Assembly (NCBI GenBank): GCA_002482845.1
Contig: DLGT01000100.1
Span: forward strand, 14,183-64,061
Origin: Saprospiraceae bacterium UBA7687
GTDB taxonomy: Bacteria; Bacteroidota; Bacteroidia; Chitinophagales; Saprospiraceae
Direction of reading: 5' to 3'
Length of the DNA stretch: 49,879 nucleotides
Part shown: positions 17,574 through 25,595 of the stretch, in pieces
Layout: every line of letters starts with the position of its first letter
Position numbering within the stretch: position 1 is the first letter of the stretch
Notes under the pieces: generated by a model
What the model saw: only the letters and a program-made list of their open reading frames with translations
What the model was told of the DNA's origin: nothing
The model's database searches: none
Made by a program: the position numbers and the translations under genes

Positions 17574-17981
17574 ATGAATTGTATTGAGAATTATACAGGA
17601 GTATCAATTTTATTATTAATTACGATAATGTTATCTTTTGCTGGTTGTGGCGACACAACTTATATGCAAGGAAAAAGGCTGTATGCTGTAAACTGTCAAA
17701 ACTGCCACATGGAAGATGGTAGTGGCCTTGGTGGTTTAATACCTGCATTGTCATCGTCAGCTCAAATCGGATCAGCAGATTTCTCATGCATTATTAAAAA
17801 CGGTTTGAATGATACTATTTTCCAAGATTCTACCTATTTATTAAAGCAAATGCCTTCTTTCAAGAAGTTTAGTGCTACAGAAATAACTAATATTGTTAAC
17901 TATGTAAATCATACTTGGGCCAAAGACTTTAAAGAAAGTACCATCCTAGATGTTGAAAAAGTATTGAACGAGTGCCCATAA
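17574..17981 (+). CDS. Single-haem cytochrome c lipoprotein
   Basis: A hydrophobic leader ends in the lipobox FAGC (Cys25), so the protein is probably membrane-tethered. The haem-binding motif CQNCH is at 41-45 and the likely axial Met is in LKQMPSF. The C-terminal helix (EITNIVNYVNHTW) is typical of small class I cytochromes. It follows the SCO gene by 8 bases, which suggests a role in respiratory electron transfer to an oxidase encoded elsewhere. It ends 10 bases from the convergent GWxTD gene. Confidence 0.9.
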   Translation: MNCIENYTGVSILLLITIMLSFAGCGDTTYMQGKRLYAVNCQNCHMEDGSGLGGLIPALSSSAQIGSADFSCIIKNGLNDTIFQDSTYLLKQMPSFKKFSATEITNIVNYVNHTWAKDFKESTILDVEKVLNECP

Positions 17982-17991
17982 AGCATCAATA

Positions 17992-19437
17992 CTAAAATTC
18001 ATTAAAATATCTCCTAGCGTTTCTATTGAAATTCTCTTTTACAGTAGTGGCATCGACAGCATTACCAATCCTATCATTCGGAACGGAACCATATAATATG
18101 GTTTCCCATGCGGGATTAGACCTTTCGCTCAAACAAGTAGAATGTAATAAATGGAAGTCATTGTGAGCCAATGATTTATTAAAAAATAGAAACCTTACAT
18201 TAGTTTGTCTTGTACGCGGCATAGTATTGTAATACCATATTTCATAAGGCGGCGCATCTACTTCAGTTTCTACAGTGATGACGTTGGTTGGTTTGCCATA
18301 CTTCAGAAAAATGTGTCCTCTATCAGATTGAAAACCATAACCTGCATTGGTATAAAACTTCTTGTCGACTGCTTTTGCAACTTCCATATATCCGTTATAT
18401 GCAGCTTCAGGGTTTGCTGGATTGCTCGATTTCCAGAACTGGTATATAAAAGACCGCTGGCTTTTAATCTTATTGGATGATAATAATTCTCTCAAGGTAG
18501 CAGTTTGACTTTGGTCCGTGATTGGAAAATGAGCCTTGATAATAAAATCCATATCCTCTGGCATCAATTTTTGAGCAAACGAGTTTTCTAAATTATCATT
18601 GTAGCTTTCTAGAAATGCTATATCAGCTACGGGGTTACTTTTTACAAAATTTGCAGATTTTGAAAAAACAACATTTTTTTGCTTATCAACTACATTAATC
18701 AATAGATGATAATCGCCTGACATAATACTACTTGTAGGAAAATTCAACAATAATGGTTCAACATCTAATTTGGATAATTTTTTATATTTTACAAGCAGCT
18801 GTTTTGTATTTAAATTAGATTTGAATCCCTCCATTAACGCATATTTGACAAAATAATCTTGAGCCAAATCCTTCTTTTCATCATAAACTTCAATATAAAA
18901 GTTAATCGACTGATCGTCTTTTGATGAATAATTATAAGCGAGTGGCTCCATATAAAGACCATTTTTCACTAAAGGCGATTCAGTGCTTTCCTTGTGGACA
19001 TCTCCAAGAAGTAAAATATCAGATGTAAATACTGGTGATGTTTGTGGTGATACATATATCTTTTGTTCTAATTCAATTTTGTCATCAGGATTTGAAAAAT
19101 CAAATGCTTCAACCTTTACGGTATACTCACCTGCATTTAATACAAACCTTTTTACGTCTAAAAAGTCCCTAATACTGTCAAGATTACTTGTCTTTAAAAT
19201 AAATTTATCATATCCTACAATATCATTTTTATCATTTGTAATAAAAATTAAAAACTCGACAGCAGCTTCATTTTTACCATCTCTTATGGACCACTGCACA
19301 GACTTGGCATCTACCCTGAGATATAATTCTGCATAATTCTTTGTCCCATGAAAAACATAAGAGCTCACATCCAAGTTGATGGATTTTGATTCAAGTGACA
19401 AACAAAATAAAACTGCTAATAGTATATACTTAAACAT
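17992..19437 (-). CDS. Exported GWxTD-domain protein
   Basis: A signal peptide (about residues 1-19) precedes a beta-rich N-terminal region of about 280 residues. The C-terminal GWxTD domain is recognised by YGFQSDRGHIFLKYGKP (the GWxTD core appears here as GFQSD) and the following PPYEIWYY. The family is frequent in Bacteroidota and other phyla. Its function is not established. The length of 481 fits. A perfect -7 element sits 20 bases upstream. Confidence 0.85.
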   Translation of the reverse strand: MFKYILLAVLFCLSLESKSINLDVSSYVFHGTKNYAELYLRVDAKSVQWSIRDGKNEAAVEFLIFITNDKNDIVGYDKFILKTSNLDSIRDFLDVKRFVLNAGEYTVKVEAFDFSNPDDKIELEQKIYVSPQTSPVFTSDILLLGDVHKESTESPLVKNGLYMEPLAYNYSSKDDQSINFYIEVYDEKKDLAQDYFVKYALMEGFKSNLNTKQLLVKYKKLSKLDVEPLLLNFPTSSIMSGDYHLLINVVDKQKNVVFSKSANFVKSNPVADIAFLESYNDNLENSFAQKLMPEDMDFIIKAHFPITDQSQTATLRELLSSNKIKSQRSFIYQFWKSSNPANPEAAYNGYMEVAKAVDKKFYTNAGYGFQSDRGHIFLKYGKPTNVITVETEVDAPPYEIWYYNTMPRTRQTNVRFLFFNKSLAHNDFHLLHSTCLSERSNPAWETILYGSVPNDRIGNAVDATTVKENFNRNARRYFNEF

Positions 19438-19456
19438 TTAACCTATTTTAGTAGTA

Positions 19457-19464
19457 CAAATATA
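19457..19464 (-). promoter_or_regulatory. Bacteroidota -7 element TATATTTG for the GWxTD gene
   Basis: A full match on the minus strand, 19 bases upstream of the ATG at 19437. Confidence 0.55.
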
Positions 19465-19616
19465 ATGTAATTAACAACTAAAATTTTCTTTTGATTGGAT
19501 CAAACTTAGTTGAATTGATTATTTATTCCATAATTGTATTCACCACGACAGCAATTACAGGTGTTTTTCAGATCAGTACAAGCAAAAATAGCTAAATAAC
19601 TCAAACAAAAATAAAT

Positions 19617-19979
19617 TTATTTCTGTCTTTTAAGATAATACTTCATATGAAATATCTTCATTTTCCCTTCTAGAATCAATGTATCAGACTCCAATTTAGA
19701 AATATTGAGTTCAAACGGTGTCTCAGTGTCAATTTTTAATTTTTCTTCTTCGACTTTGTAATTGTGTTTTTTTCCATCATCAAATAAATTGGACTCAACC
19801 GTTAGGTCACTATTGAATTCAAAGAAACCTTCTTGCATAAACTCATTTGGTTTCTGATTCATTTCAGAAGCAAAAACTTCCCATCTTCCTACTAATTCTC
19901 TTTGAAAAACTTTTGACTTTTCTTCTTTACAAGAAAACAGCAGCAACGCCGAAAAGCCTATTAAAAATCTGTAATTCAT
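19617..19979 (-). CDS. Small lipoprotein with a lipocalin-like domain
   Basis: The lipobox is LLFSC (Cys17). The mature part is a short beta-rich domain, LVGRWEVFASEMNQ, with alternating strands (FEFNSDLTVES, LILEGKMKIFHMKYYL), the pattern of the lipocalin-like domains common in Bacteroidota lipoproteins. At 120 residues the ligand and function are unknown. It has its own promoter and no operon partner. Confidence 0.65.
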   Translation of the reverse strand: MNYRFLIGFSALLLFSCKEEKSKVFQRELVGRWEVFASEMNQKPNEFMQEGFFEFNSDLTVESNLFDDGKKHNYKVEEEKLKIDTETPFELNISKLESDTLILEGKMKIFHMKYYLKRQK

Positions 19980-20024
19980 TTAAGATTCATTTTGTACTAT
20001 AAGTCAGTCATTCCAACTATCGCA

Positions 20025-20032
20025 CAAAAGTA
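20025..20032 (-). promoter_or_regulatory. Bacteroidota -7 element TACTTTTG for the lipocalin-like lipoprotein
   Basis: A full match on the minus strand, 45 bases before the start at 19979. Confidence 0.45.
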
Positions 20033-20159
20033 TGAAAAAAAAATATTTCAAAGGATAATTTCTTCTATCATTATCTTGTTTTTCGTTTACTTAAACTAAG
20101 AAAACATCTCTATTAAAATATCAGTAACCCAAGTTACAAAACTATTCTACATAAAAATG

Positions 20160-20167
20160 TATCTTTG
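20160..20167 (+). promoter_or_regulatory. Bacteroidota -7 element TATCTTTG for the pur operon
   Basis: A full match 20 bases before the GTG start of purK. It supports 20188 as the start, because the nearby ATG at 20177 runs into a stop after four codons. Confidence 0.6.
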
Positions 20168-20187
20168 AGCCCAGAAATGATATTAAG

Positions 20188-21339
20188 GTGAGTTTGAATA
20201 GATTATCACAAAAAATTGGAATTATTGGTGGTGGCCAGTTAGGTAAAATGTTATGTCAGGCAGGCAGTAAACTTGGTTTAGACATAAGTGTCATGGACAA
20301 AGATAGTACATTTCCTTCTGCCCAGATATGTAGAGATTTTGTTTGTGGTGATATTAATAATTACGATGACGTATTAGCTTTTGGGTTAAACCTTGATGTA
20401 ATTACCATTGAGATTGAAAATATTAATGTATCTGCATTAGAAGAATTAGAAAAATTGGGAAAATCAGTTTATCCTAAGCCTTCTTCTTTAAAAATAATAA
20501 GAGATAAAGGTCTCCAAAAAGAGTTTTATCAAGCATCTGGCTTTCCAAGTTCTTCATTCCGACTCCATAAAGACGCATCTGATATTCTTCAAGCTATCAC
20601 AGAAGGAACACTTAGCATACCATTTGTTCAGAAACTCCGCAGCGATGGCTACGATGGTAAAGGAGTCCATGTAGTTAGAGTTCAAGATGATTTAGCAAAT
20701 TTAATGAAAGGTCCAAGTCTTACAGAAGATATTGTTGATATCGATAAAGAAATTGCGGTCATAGTAGGTCGTAGCATCAATGGTGATATGGCAACTTTCC
20801 CAGCAGTCGAAATGCACTTCCATCCTGTAGCAAATCTTGTAGAATACTTGTTTTGTCCTTCATCTATAAGTAATGAATTGTCAGAAGCAGCAGAAAAACT
20901 TGCTATCCAGATTGCCCATAAAATGGACATCGTAGGATTACTTGCAGTAGAAATGTTTGTAACAAAAGAAGGCAAATTACTAGTAAATGAAGTGGCACCA
21001 AGACCTCACAACTCTGGTCATCATACTATAGAAGCGAATGTAACATCACAATACGAAATGCATCTGAGAGCAATCTTGGGTTTACCACTTGGTGATCCAT
21101 CTCTCGTCAGACCTGCAGTCATGGTTAATTTATTAGGAGAAAGTGGATATAGCGGTCCTGTGAATTATCAAGGGATTGAAGAATGTTTGAATATTTCAGG
21201 TGTTTATCCACACTTATATGGTAAAAAAGATACCAAACCATTTAGAAAAATGGGCCACGTCACGATCGTCGATGAAAAACTTGATGATGCTATCCAAAAA
21301 GCCAAATTTGTTCAAAACACCTTAAAAGTGATATCATAA
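20188..21339 (+). CDS. purK: N5-carboxyaminoimidazole ribonucleotide synthase
   Basis: It is an ATP-grasp enzyme of de novo purine synthesis that converts AIR, bicarbonate and ATP to N5-CAIR. The N-terminal dinucleotide-like motif IGIIGGGQLGKML, the ATP-grasp stretch KLRSDGYDGKGVHVV, the metal Glu pair in EMFVTKEGKLLVNEVAPRPH and the SGHHTIEA segment are all present. The start codon is GTG. PurE follows after 2 bases, so the two enzymes of the CAIR branch are co-expressed. Confidence 0.95.
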   Translation: MSLNRLSQKIGIIGGGQLGKMLCQAGSKLGLDISVMDKDSTFPSAQICRDFVCGDINNYDDVLAFGLNLDVITIEIENINVSALEELEKLGKSVYPKPSSLKIIRDKGLQKEFYQASGFPSSSFRLHKDASDILQAITEGTLSIPFVQKLRSDGYDGKGVHVVRVQDDLANLMKGPSLTEDIVDIDKEIAVIVGRSINGDMATFPAVEMHFHPVANLVEYLFCPSSISNELSEAAEKLAIQIAHKMDIVGLLAVEMFVTKEGKLLVNEVAPRPHNSGHHTIEANVTSQYEMHLRAILGLPLGDPSLVRPAVMVNLLGESGYSGPVNYQGIEECLNISGVYPHLYGKKDTKPFRKMGHVTIVDEKLDDAIQKAKFVQNTLKVIS

Positions 21340-21341
21340 AT

Positions 21342-21845
21342 ATGACCAATCCAATAGTTAGTATCATTATGGGGTCCGACTCTGACCTACCCATTATGCA
21401 ACAGGCTGCAGAAATGCTTGATTATTTTGGAATTTCATATGAGATGACCATCGTATCGGCTCATAGGACTCCAGAAAGAATGTTTGAATTTGGAAAAAAC
21501 GCACACCTTCGTGGAATAAAAGTGATCATTGCTGGTGCGGGTGGTGCAGCACATTTGCCAGGAATGGTTGCATCCATTACACCACTACCTGTTATAGGTG
21601 TACCTGTAAAATCTAGTAATTCTATAGATGGTTGGGATTCCATATTATCGATTTTACAAATGCCAGGTGGAATTCCAGTGGCAACTGTTGCACTCAATGG
21701 GGCTAAAAATGCAGGAATTCTAGCGGTGTCCATCATAGGAATTAGTGATCAATTAATATTGGAAAAAGTGTCGTCCTACAAAACGAAATTAAAGGAAGAA
21801 GTATTAGAAAAAGCTATCAAACTCGAAAACAAGCAAATAAAATAA
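21342..21845 (+). CDS. purE: N5-CAIR mutase
   Basis: It shifts the carboxyl group of N5-CAIR to C4, giving CAIR. Diagnostic segments are MGSDSDLP (phosphate loop), VSAHRTPERM (with the catalytic His of class I PurE) and GAGGAAHLPGM. Length 167 matches class I enzymes. It is the second gene of the purKE operon. Confidence 0.96.
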   Translation: MTNPIVSIIMGSDSDLPIMQQAAEMLDYFGISYEMTIVSAHRTPERMFEFGKNAHLRGIKVIIAGAGGAAHLPGMVASITPLPVIGVPVKSSNSIDGWDSILSILQMPGGIPVATVALNGAKNAGILAVSIIGISDQLILEKVSSYKTKLKEEVLEKAIKLENKQIK

Positions 21846-21869
21846 CTAAAATTATATTTAATATAAATC

Positions 21870-22268
21870 ATGTCAAAAAGAAATTTTTTATTTAACACTT
21901 TTATGAAAAAGTGTCCAAGGTGTCAAGAAGGCGATTTGTTTACAAAACCGTTTGAGTTTTCTAAACCAATCTCTATGCCGGAACAATGTCCTGTATGTAA
22001 CCAAAAGTTTGAACCAGAACCTGGGTTTTATTATGGTGCGATGTTTTTATCATATATCATTTCAGCCTTCTTCTTTTTGGGTGTCATTGGTACTTGCTTA
22101 ATAATATTCAAGCTTTCGCTGAATACTTCCATGTTTATTTTACTGGTCATTGCAGCTTTGACGTATATGTTCTTTTTAAGAATTTCAAGATCATTGTGGA
22201 TAAACATCATGGTCAAATACGATCCGAAAGCAAAAGAAAACAAAAACACCCAATCATTTGGTTACTAA
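21870..22268 (+). CDS. DUF983 membrane protein with an N-terminal zinc ribbon
   Basis: Two Cys pairs, CPRCQEGDLF and CPVCNQKF, form a likely zinc ribbon in the first 50 residues. The DUF983 signature EPGFYYGAMFLSYIISAFFF and two membrane helices follow. The family's function is unknown. It lies 24 bases after purE on the same strand and probably belongs to that transcript. Confidence 0.88.
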   Translation: MSKRNFLFNTFMKKCPRCQEGDLFTKPFEFSKPISMPEQCPVCNQKFEPEPGFYYGAMFLSYIISAFFFLGVIGTCLIIFKLSLNTSMFILLVIAALTYMFFLRISRSLWINIMVKYDPKAKENKNTQSFGY

Positions 22269-22279
22269 CGACATATACT

Positions 22280-23707
22280 TTGAAAAATAGATTTAACAGG
22301 TTAACTTCAAAAGAATGGCTGCCCTTCCAAAAATCATGGTTTAAATATGATACGGAAGAGAAATTGTTGACTGAAAATATAAGATTTTTCATTAGAGAAG
22401 ATGAAACTGAAGAAAAAGTCTTTTACTATGGTGATAATGCTGAGCTTCTATCAAACATTTGTGAATCGCAGAATGTAGGATTAATAAAAGCGAATGACTT
22501 CAACAATGAAGCCTTGCAATATGCTATCTTAGATCTCAGGAATTCAGTAAATTCAATTAAAAAAATTTCTGATTACCAAAAGATTAAAGAAGAAACCATC
22601 AACATTTGTATTAAAATTTTCGAAACTCTGGCACATAGACGTTTTTTGACAGTTTTAATTCCAAATGTATTTGTAGAAGATAAATACATGCCTTTAGCGT
22701 GGGATCTTGCATGGCAACTCAGCTCAATATTTAGTCTTAAAGATGAAAAAATAGCTTGTACTAATGAAATAATGTCATTAAAGACAAAAGATAATCACAA
22801 GTTTATCCCTAATAATAAGATCTTTTATTGCCTATATTTCAGAAAAGACGAACTATCCAATGGTATTTTTGAAGAGAAAAAACATCGATTATTTGAAAAT
22901 AAAATACAAAAGAGTAGCAATTTTAGTTTCAAATCCACGATACCAAGCTGGTTCATACTAAAACCACAGCCAAGAAAAAAGAATGAAATACTTCATCCTG
23001 CTAAATATCCAGAAGAACTTGTCACCATGTTCTTACAAGAGTTTACAACTGAAAATGCCAATATTTTTGACCCAATGTCAGGAACAGGGAGTACACAAGT
23101 AGCATCCCTTAAAGCAAGTAGAAATGCCTATGGTACCGAATTGAGTCCGTTCTTTGCGGAGATTGCATTTGGTAGATGTAGTGAAATTGTAGCGCCAAAG
23201 CAAACAGATTTATTTCAATCACCCATTGATAATAAGTTTATTTTGTTGAATAAAGATGTAAGAGAAATATCGAAAGATGATTTCCCTGAAATAGATTATT
23301 TGATTACATCTCCACCGTACTGGGATATGCTCAACATGAAAGGTGCTGAAAACCAAGCAAAAAGAGTAGAAAAAGGACTTCAAACGAATTATTCGGACAA
23401 TACTGAAGACTTAGGTAACATAGCAGACTATCAACAATTTATCACTGATCTAGCAAATGTTTACTTCAATATTCTAGACATCATGAAATCGGGTAGTTAT
23501 CTAACAATTGTGGTCAAAAACATCAAGAAAAAAGGTAAGAATTATCCTTTTGCTTGGGATTTATCTGATATACTAATGAGTAAATTGATATTGCTACCAG
23601 AAACTTTTTGGTGTCAAGATGATATAAACCTAGCACCTTATGGATATGGCAACACATTCGTCAGTAATACTTTTCACCAATACTGCCTAAATTTTCAAAA
23701 ACCTTAA
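22280..23707 (+). CDS. Orphan SAM-dependent methyltransferase with a TSPPYW motif, probably DNA-acting
   Basis: The frame is open from 22094, but that part overlaps DUF983. The first sensible start is TTG at 22280 (KNRFNRLTSKEWLPFQKSWF), giving about 475 residues. Motif I is DPMSGTGST (23069-23095) and motif IV is TSPPYW (23306-23323), as in N4-cytosine/N6-adenine amino-methyltransferases. About 260 residues of unknown fold precede motif I, only about 70 residues separate I from IV, and about 130 follow. Neither the alpha nor the gamma layout leaves room for a normal target-recognition domain, so recognition may reside in the N-terminus. An RNA substrate is possible. No restriction nuclease is nearby. 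Confidence 0.7.
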   Translation: MKNRFNRLTSKEWLPFQKSWFKYDTEEKLLTENIRFFIREDETEEKVFYYGDNAELLSNICESQNVGLIKANDFNNEALQYAILDLRNSVNSIKKISDYQKIKEETINICIKIFETLAHRRFLTVLIPNVFVEDKYMPLAWDLAWQLSSIFSLKDEKIACTNEIMSLKTKDNHKFIPNNKIFYCLYFRKDELSNGIFEEKKHRLFENKIQKSSNFSFKSTIPSWFILKPQPRKKNEILHPAKYPEELVTMFLQEFTTENANIFDPMSGTGSTQVASLKASRNAYGTELSPFFAEIAFGRCSEIVAPKQTDLFQSPIDNKFILLNKDVREISKDDFPEIDYLITSPPYWDMLNMKGAENQAKRVEKGLQTNYSDNTEDLGNIADYQQFITDLANVYFNILDIMKSGSYLTIVVKNIKKKGKNYPFAWDLSDILMSKLILLPETFWCQDDINLAPYGYGNTFVSNTFHQYCLNFQKP

Positions 23708-23743
23708 ATCTTCTAGACCTAAAAGAAGATTATAGACATAAAT

Positions 23744-24112
23744 TCATAGATTCTTAAAAGTAACAGTGCCACACTCTTCCTTTATTGGCTTACTTTCAAA
23801 CTCAAATTGTCTTAGAGTTTTCAAAAAACTTTTTAATACTGTTTTTTCTTTGATGGTTGTCTCTTTATCATTTATTCCTACATAGGACACTATTCCTTTG
23901 CTACTTATACAAATCGTTGTTGAAATGATGCCTTTTTGGTCAAAGATGATTGTTGGCATTTTAGTTATTTTCCGACCAGAAAAACCATCTATAATTGGTA
24001 CAATTCCTTCTTGACAAATTCTATCTGATAATCCCTTAGTTGAACCATCAAGCAAAGAAGAATTATCAGTATACACAGTCAATTTAAAAATCAAAACAAA
24101 TATCAATTTCAT
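23744..24112 (-). CDS. Degenerate TonB C-terminal-domain paralogue (array copy 5)
   Basis: The 122-residue protein aligns by eye with the C-terminal domain of the TonB-like protein at 25596-26552. GFSGRKITKM corresponds to GVFGRKIIYR, TTICISSKGIVSYVGI to VKVCINRAGLVTYVEL, and EECGTVTF to EQCGKMSF. Both family cysteines are kept. The N-terminus is a weak hydrophobic stretch without the CETP lipobox of its sisters. It is the most divergent member and the last gene of the array, 15 bases after copy 4. It may be decaying or newly specialised. Confidence 0.6.
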   Translation of the reverse strand: MKLIFVLIFKLTVYTDNSSLLDGSTKGLSDRICQEGIVPIIDGFSGRKITKMPTIIFDQKGIISTTICISSKGIVSYVGINDKETTIKEKTVLKSFLKTLRQFEFESKPIKEECGTVTFKNL

Positions 24113-24127
24113 AATTTATTGTTTATG

Positions 24128-24581
24128 TTATCTAAGTCTGTTATTTCTGGAATTATCAATTCGAAATGTTATTTTACCACATTCATATTCGGGTGCTTCA
24201 GAACTAGGTTGAAACTTATATCCTGCTGATCCCTTAAGATAACTCTTCAAGGTATTTATATTTTTAATAGTTGTTCTATCCCTTTGAATTTCCACATATT
24301 TTACAATACCTTCGCGATTAATACAAAGTTTTACTTGTATTATCCCACTTTCATTTGTTGTGGCTTTAAAAAATCTCATTTCTCTAAATATTATTTTTCT
24401 TAAATACTCCATCTCCTGAAGTATCCATTCTTAAAGTTGAAAAATCAACCGAGTCAATTAATTTTATGATTAAATCATCTGAATCTACAATTTCAGTTTT
24501 TTGAGCGACCTTTGGTGTTTCGCAGGCGTAAAGAAATGTCATTGTGACAAAACAGAATGACAAATATTTAGCTACATTCAT
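24128..24581 (-). pseudogene. Frameshifted TonB C-terminal-domain lipoprotein (array copy 4)
   Basis: Two overlapping frames together make one paralogue. The upstream frame (24581 down to 24384) encodes a lipobox leader FLYACETPKVAQ and ends at GDGVFKKNNI. The downstream frame (24412 down to 24128) resumes with RKIIFREMRF and continues through KLCINREGIVKYVEI to YECGKITF. Intact sisters have VFGRKII here, so two bases (most of a Gly codon) are missing around 24399-24404, beside an A-rich run. Sequencing error or ribosomal frameshifting are alternatives. Its start lies 1 base after the stop of copy 3. Confidence 0.7.
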
Positions 24582-24582
24582 A

Positions 24583-25056
24583 TTAATTTCTGTTAAATTT
24601 ATTTATAGAATTTTCTATTTTAAATGACATTCTACCACATTGAACTTCAGGTGCATCTGGATTTGGTTCAAACTTATATCCGCATGATGCTTTAAGGCAT
24701 TTTTTAAGAATCCTTACATCTTTTATCGTGGAACTATCTTGTAGGATTTCCGCATATTTCACTATTCCATCCCTGTTAATACAAACTTTAACTCCGACTC
24801 TACCGCTTACAATGGTTGCTAACTTTGCTGCACTCATATCACGATATATTATTTTTCTACCAAATGACCCACCTCCTATTACATCATATCTTAACTCACT
24901 TGCATTCACAGAATCCAGCATATTTATTATTAGATCATCCGAAACTACAAATTCTGGGTTTTCTTCTATTGGCTTTTGAGTCACCTTGGGGGTTTCACAT
25001 GCATTAACTATAATCAAGAAAGTAAAAAATGGAACTATAAAATAATTTACTTTCAT
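24583..25056 (-). CDS. TonB C-terminal-domain lipoprotein (array copy 3)
   Basis: The 157-residue protein starts with a lipoprotein signal ending IIVNAC (Cys20) followed by ETPKVTQ. A short acidic linker leads to a domain nearly colinear with the TonB-like protein's C-terminus: GSFGRKIIYRDMSAAK, VKVCINRDGIVKYAEI, GYKFEPNPDAPEVQCG. There is no membrane anchor or proline-rich spacer, so it cannot couple to ExbB/ExbD in the usual way. Besides the two family Cys residues it has an extra pair in KKCLKASCGY. Lipidation would place it in the periplasm or at the cell surface. Confidence 0.72.
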   Translation of the reverse strand: MKVNYFIVPFFTFLIIVNACETPKVTQKPIEENPEFVVSDDLIINMLDSVNASELRYDVIGGGSFGRKIIYRDMSAAKLATIVSGRVGVKVCINRDGIVKYAEILQDSSTIKDVRILKKCLKASCGYKFEPNPDAPEVQCGRMSFKIENSINKFNRN

Positions 25057-25070
25057 AATATTTCTTTAAA

Positions 25071-25523
25071 CTATTTTTTTGATGAATTATTGATATTGAA
25101 TAGCAGTTTGCCACACTGCTCTTTATGCGCCGTGTAATCAGGCTGAAATTTATATGTTCTTGCTGCTTTTAAATAGCTTTTAAGTGTTTTCTTATCCGTA
25201 ATTGTTGTTTCATCTGGGTATAGTTCAACATACGTAACCAAACCTGCTCTATTAATACAAACCTTTACAGCGATACTGCCACTTATTGTAGATAATGATT
25301 TTGTAGCACTTAAATCTCTATATATTATTTTTCTCCCGAAAACACCAATTTCAGATAATTTGGAAATATATGATGTATCAATACAATCCATTGATTTAAC
25401 TATCGAAAGGTCTGATTCATTAATTTGTACTTCTTTACTTGTTGTTTGTGCTTTTATTGGTGTTTCACAAATCAAGATAATAAACATCACTCCAAGCACC
25501 AATATCCACTTATAACTTTTCAT
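25071..25523 (-). CDS. TonB C-terminal-domain exported paralogue (array copy 2)
   Basis: The 150-residue protein has an N-terminal hydrophobic signal ending IILICETPIKAQ, which could be cut as a lipoprotein at Cys19 or by signal peptidase I after KAQ. The domain matches copy 1: GVFGRKIIYRDLSATK, VKVCINRAGLVTYVEL, YKFQPDYTAHKEQCG. It is the closest sister of copy 1. It lies just beyond the terminator of copy 1, and no TAnnTTTG core is visible in the short gap, so read-through may supply its transcript. Confidence 0.72.
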   Translation of the reverse strand: MKSYKWILVLGVMFIILICETPIKAQTTSKEVQINESDLSIVKSMDCIDTSYISKLSEIGVFGRKIIYRDLSATKSLSTISGSIAVKVCINRAGLVTYVELYPDETTITDKKTLKSYLKAARTYKFQPDYTAHKEQCGKLLFNINNSSKK

Positions 25524-25550
25524 ATGAGCTAATTTCCTTTAATTTTCTTA

Positions 25551-25590
25551 TATAAAAAAAAGCGCAAAATGGATCTTCATTTTGCGCTTT
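25551..25590 (-). terminator. Rho-independent terminator of the TonB-like gene
   Basis: A perfect 13-bp stem (25559-25571 with 25578-25590) has a 6-base loop. On the minus strand it is followed by a run of T. It separates array copy 1 from copies 2-5. Confidence 0.85.
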
Positions 25591-25595
25591 CATTA

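Noticed and set aside
22094..22279. N-terminal extension of the methyltransferase frame starting with ATG at 22094
   Set aside because: It lies inside the well-supported DUF983 gene in another frame, and its sequence looks unlike the methyltransferase. TTG at 22280 is preferred.
23707..23731. Hairpin AATCTTCT/AGAAGATT at the end of the methyltransferase gene
   Set aside because: It has no T tract on either strand, so a terminator call is not supported.
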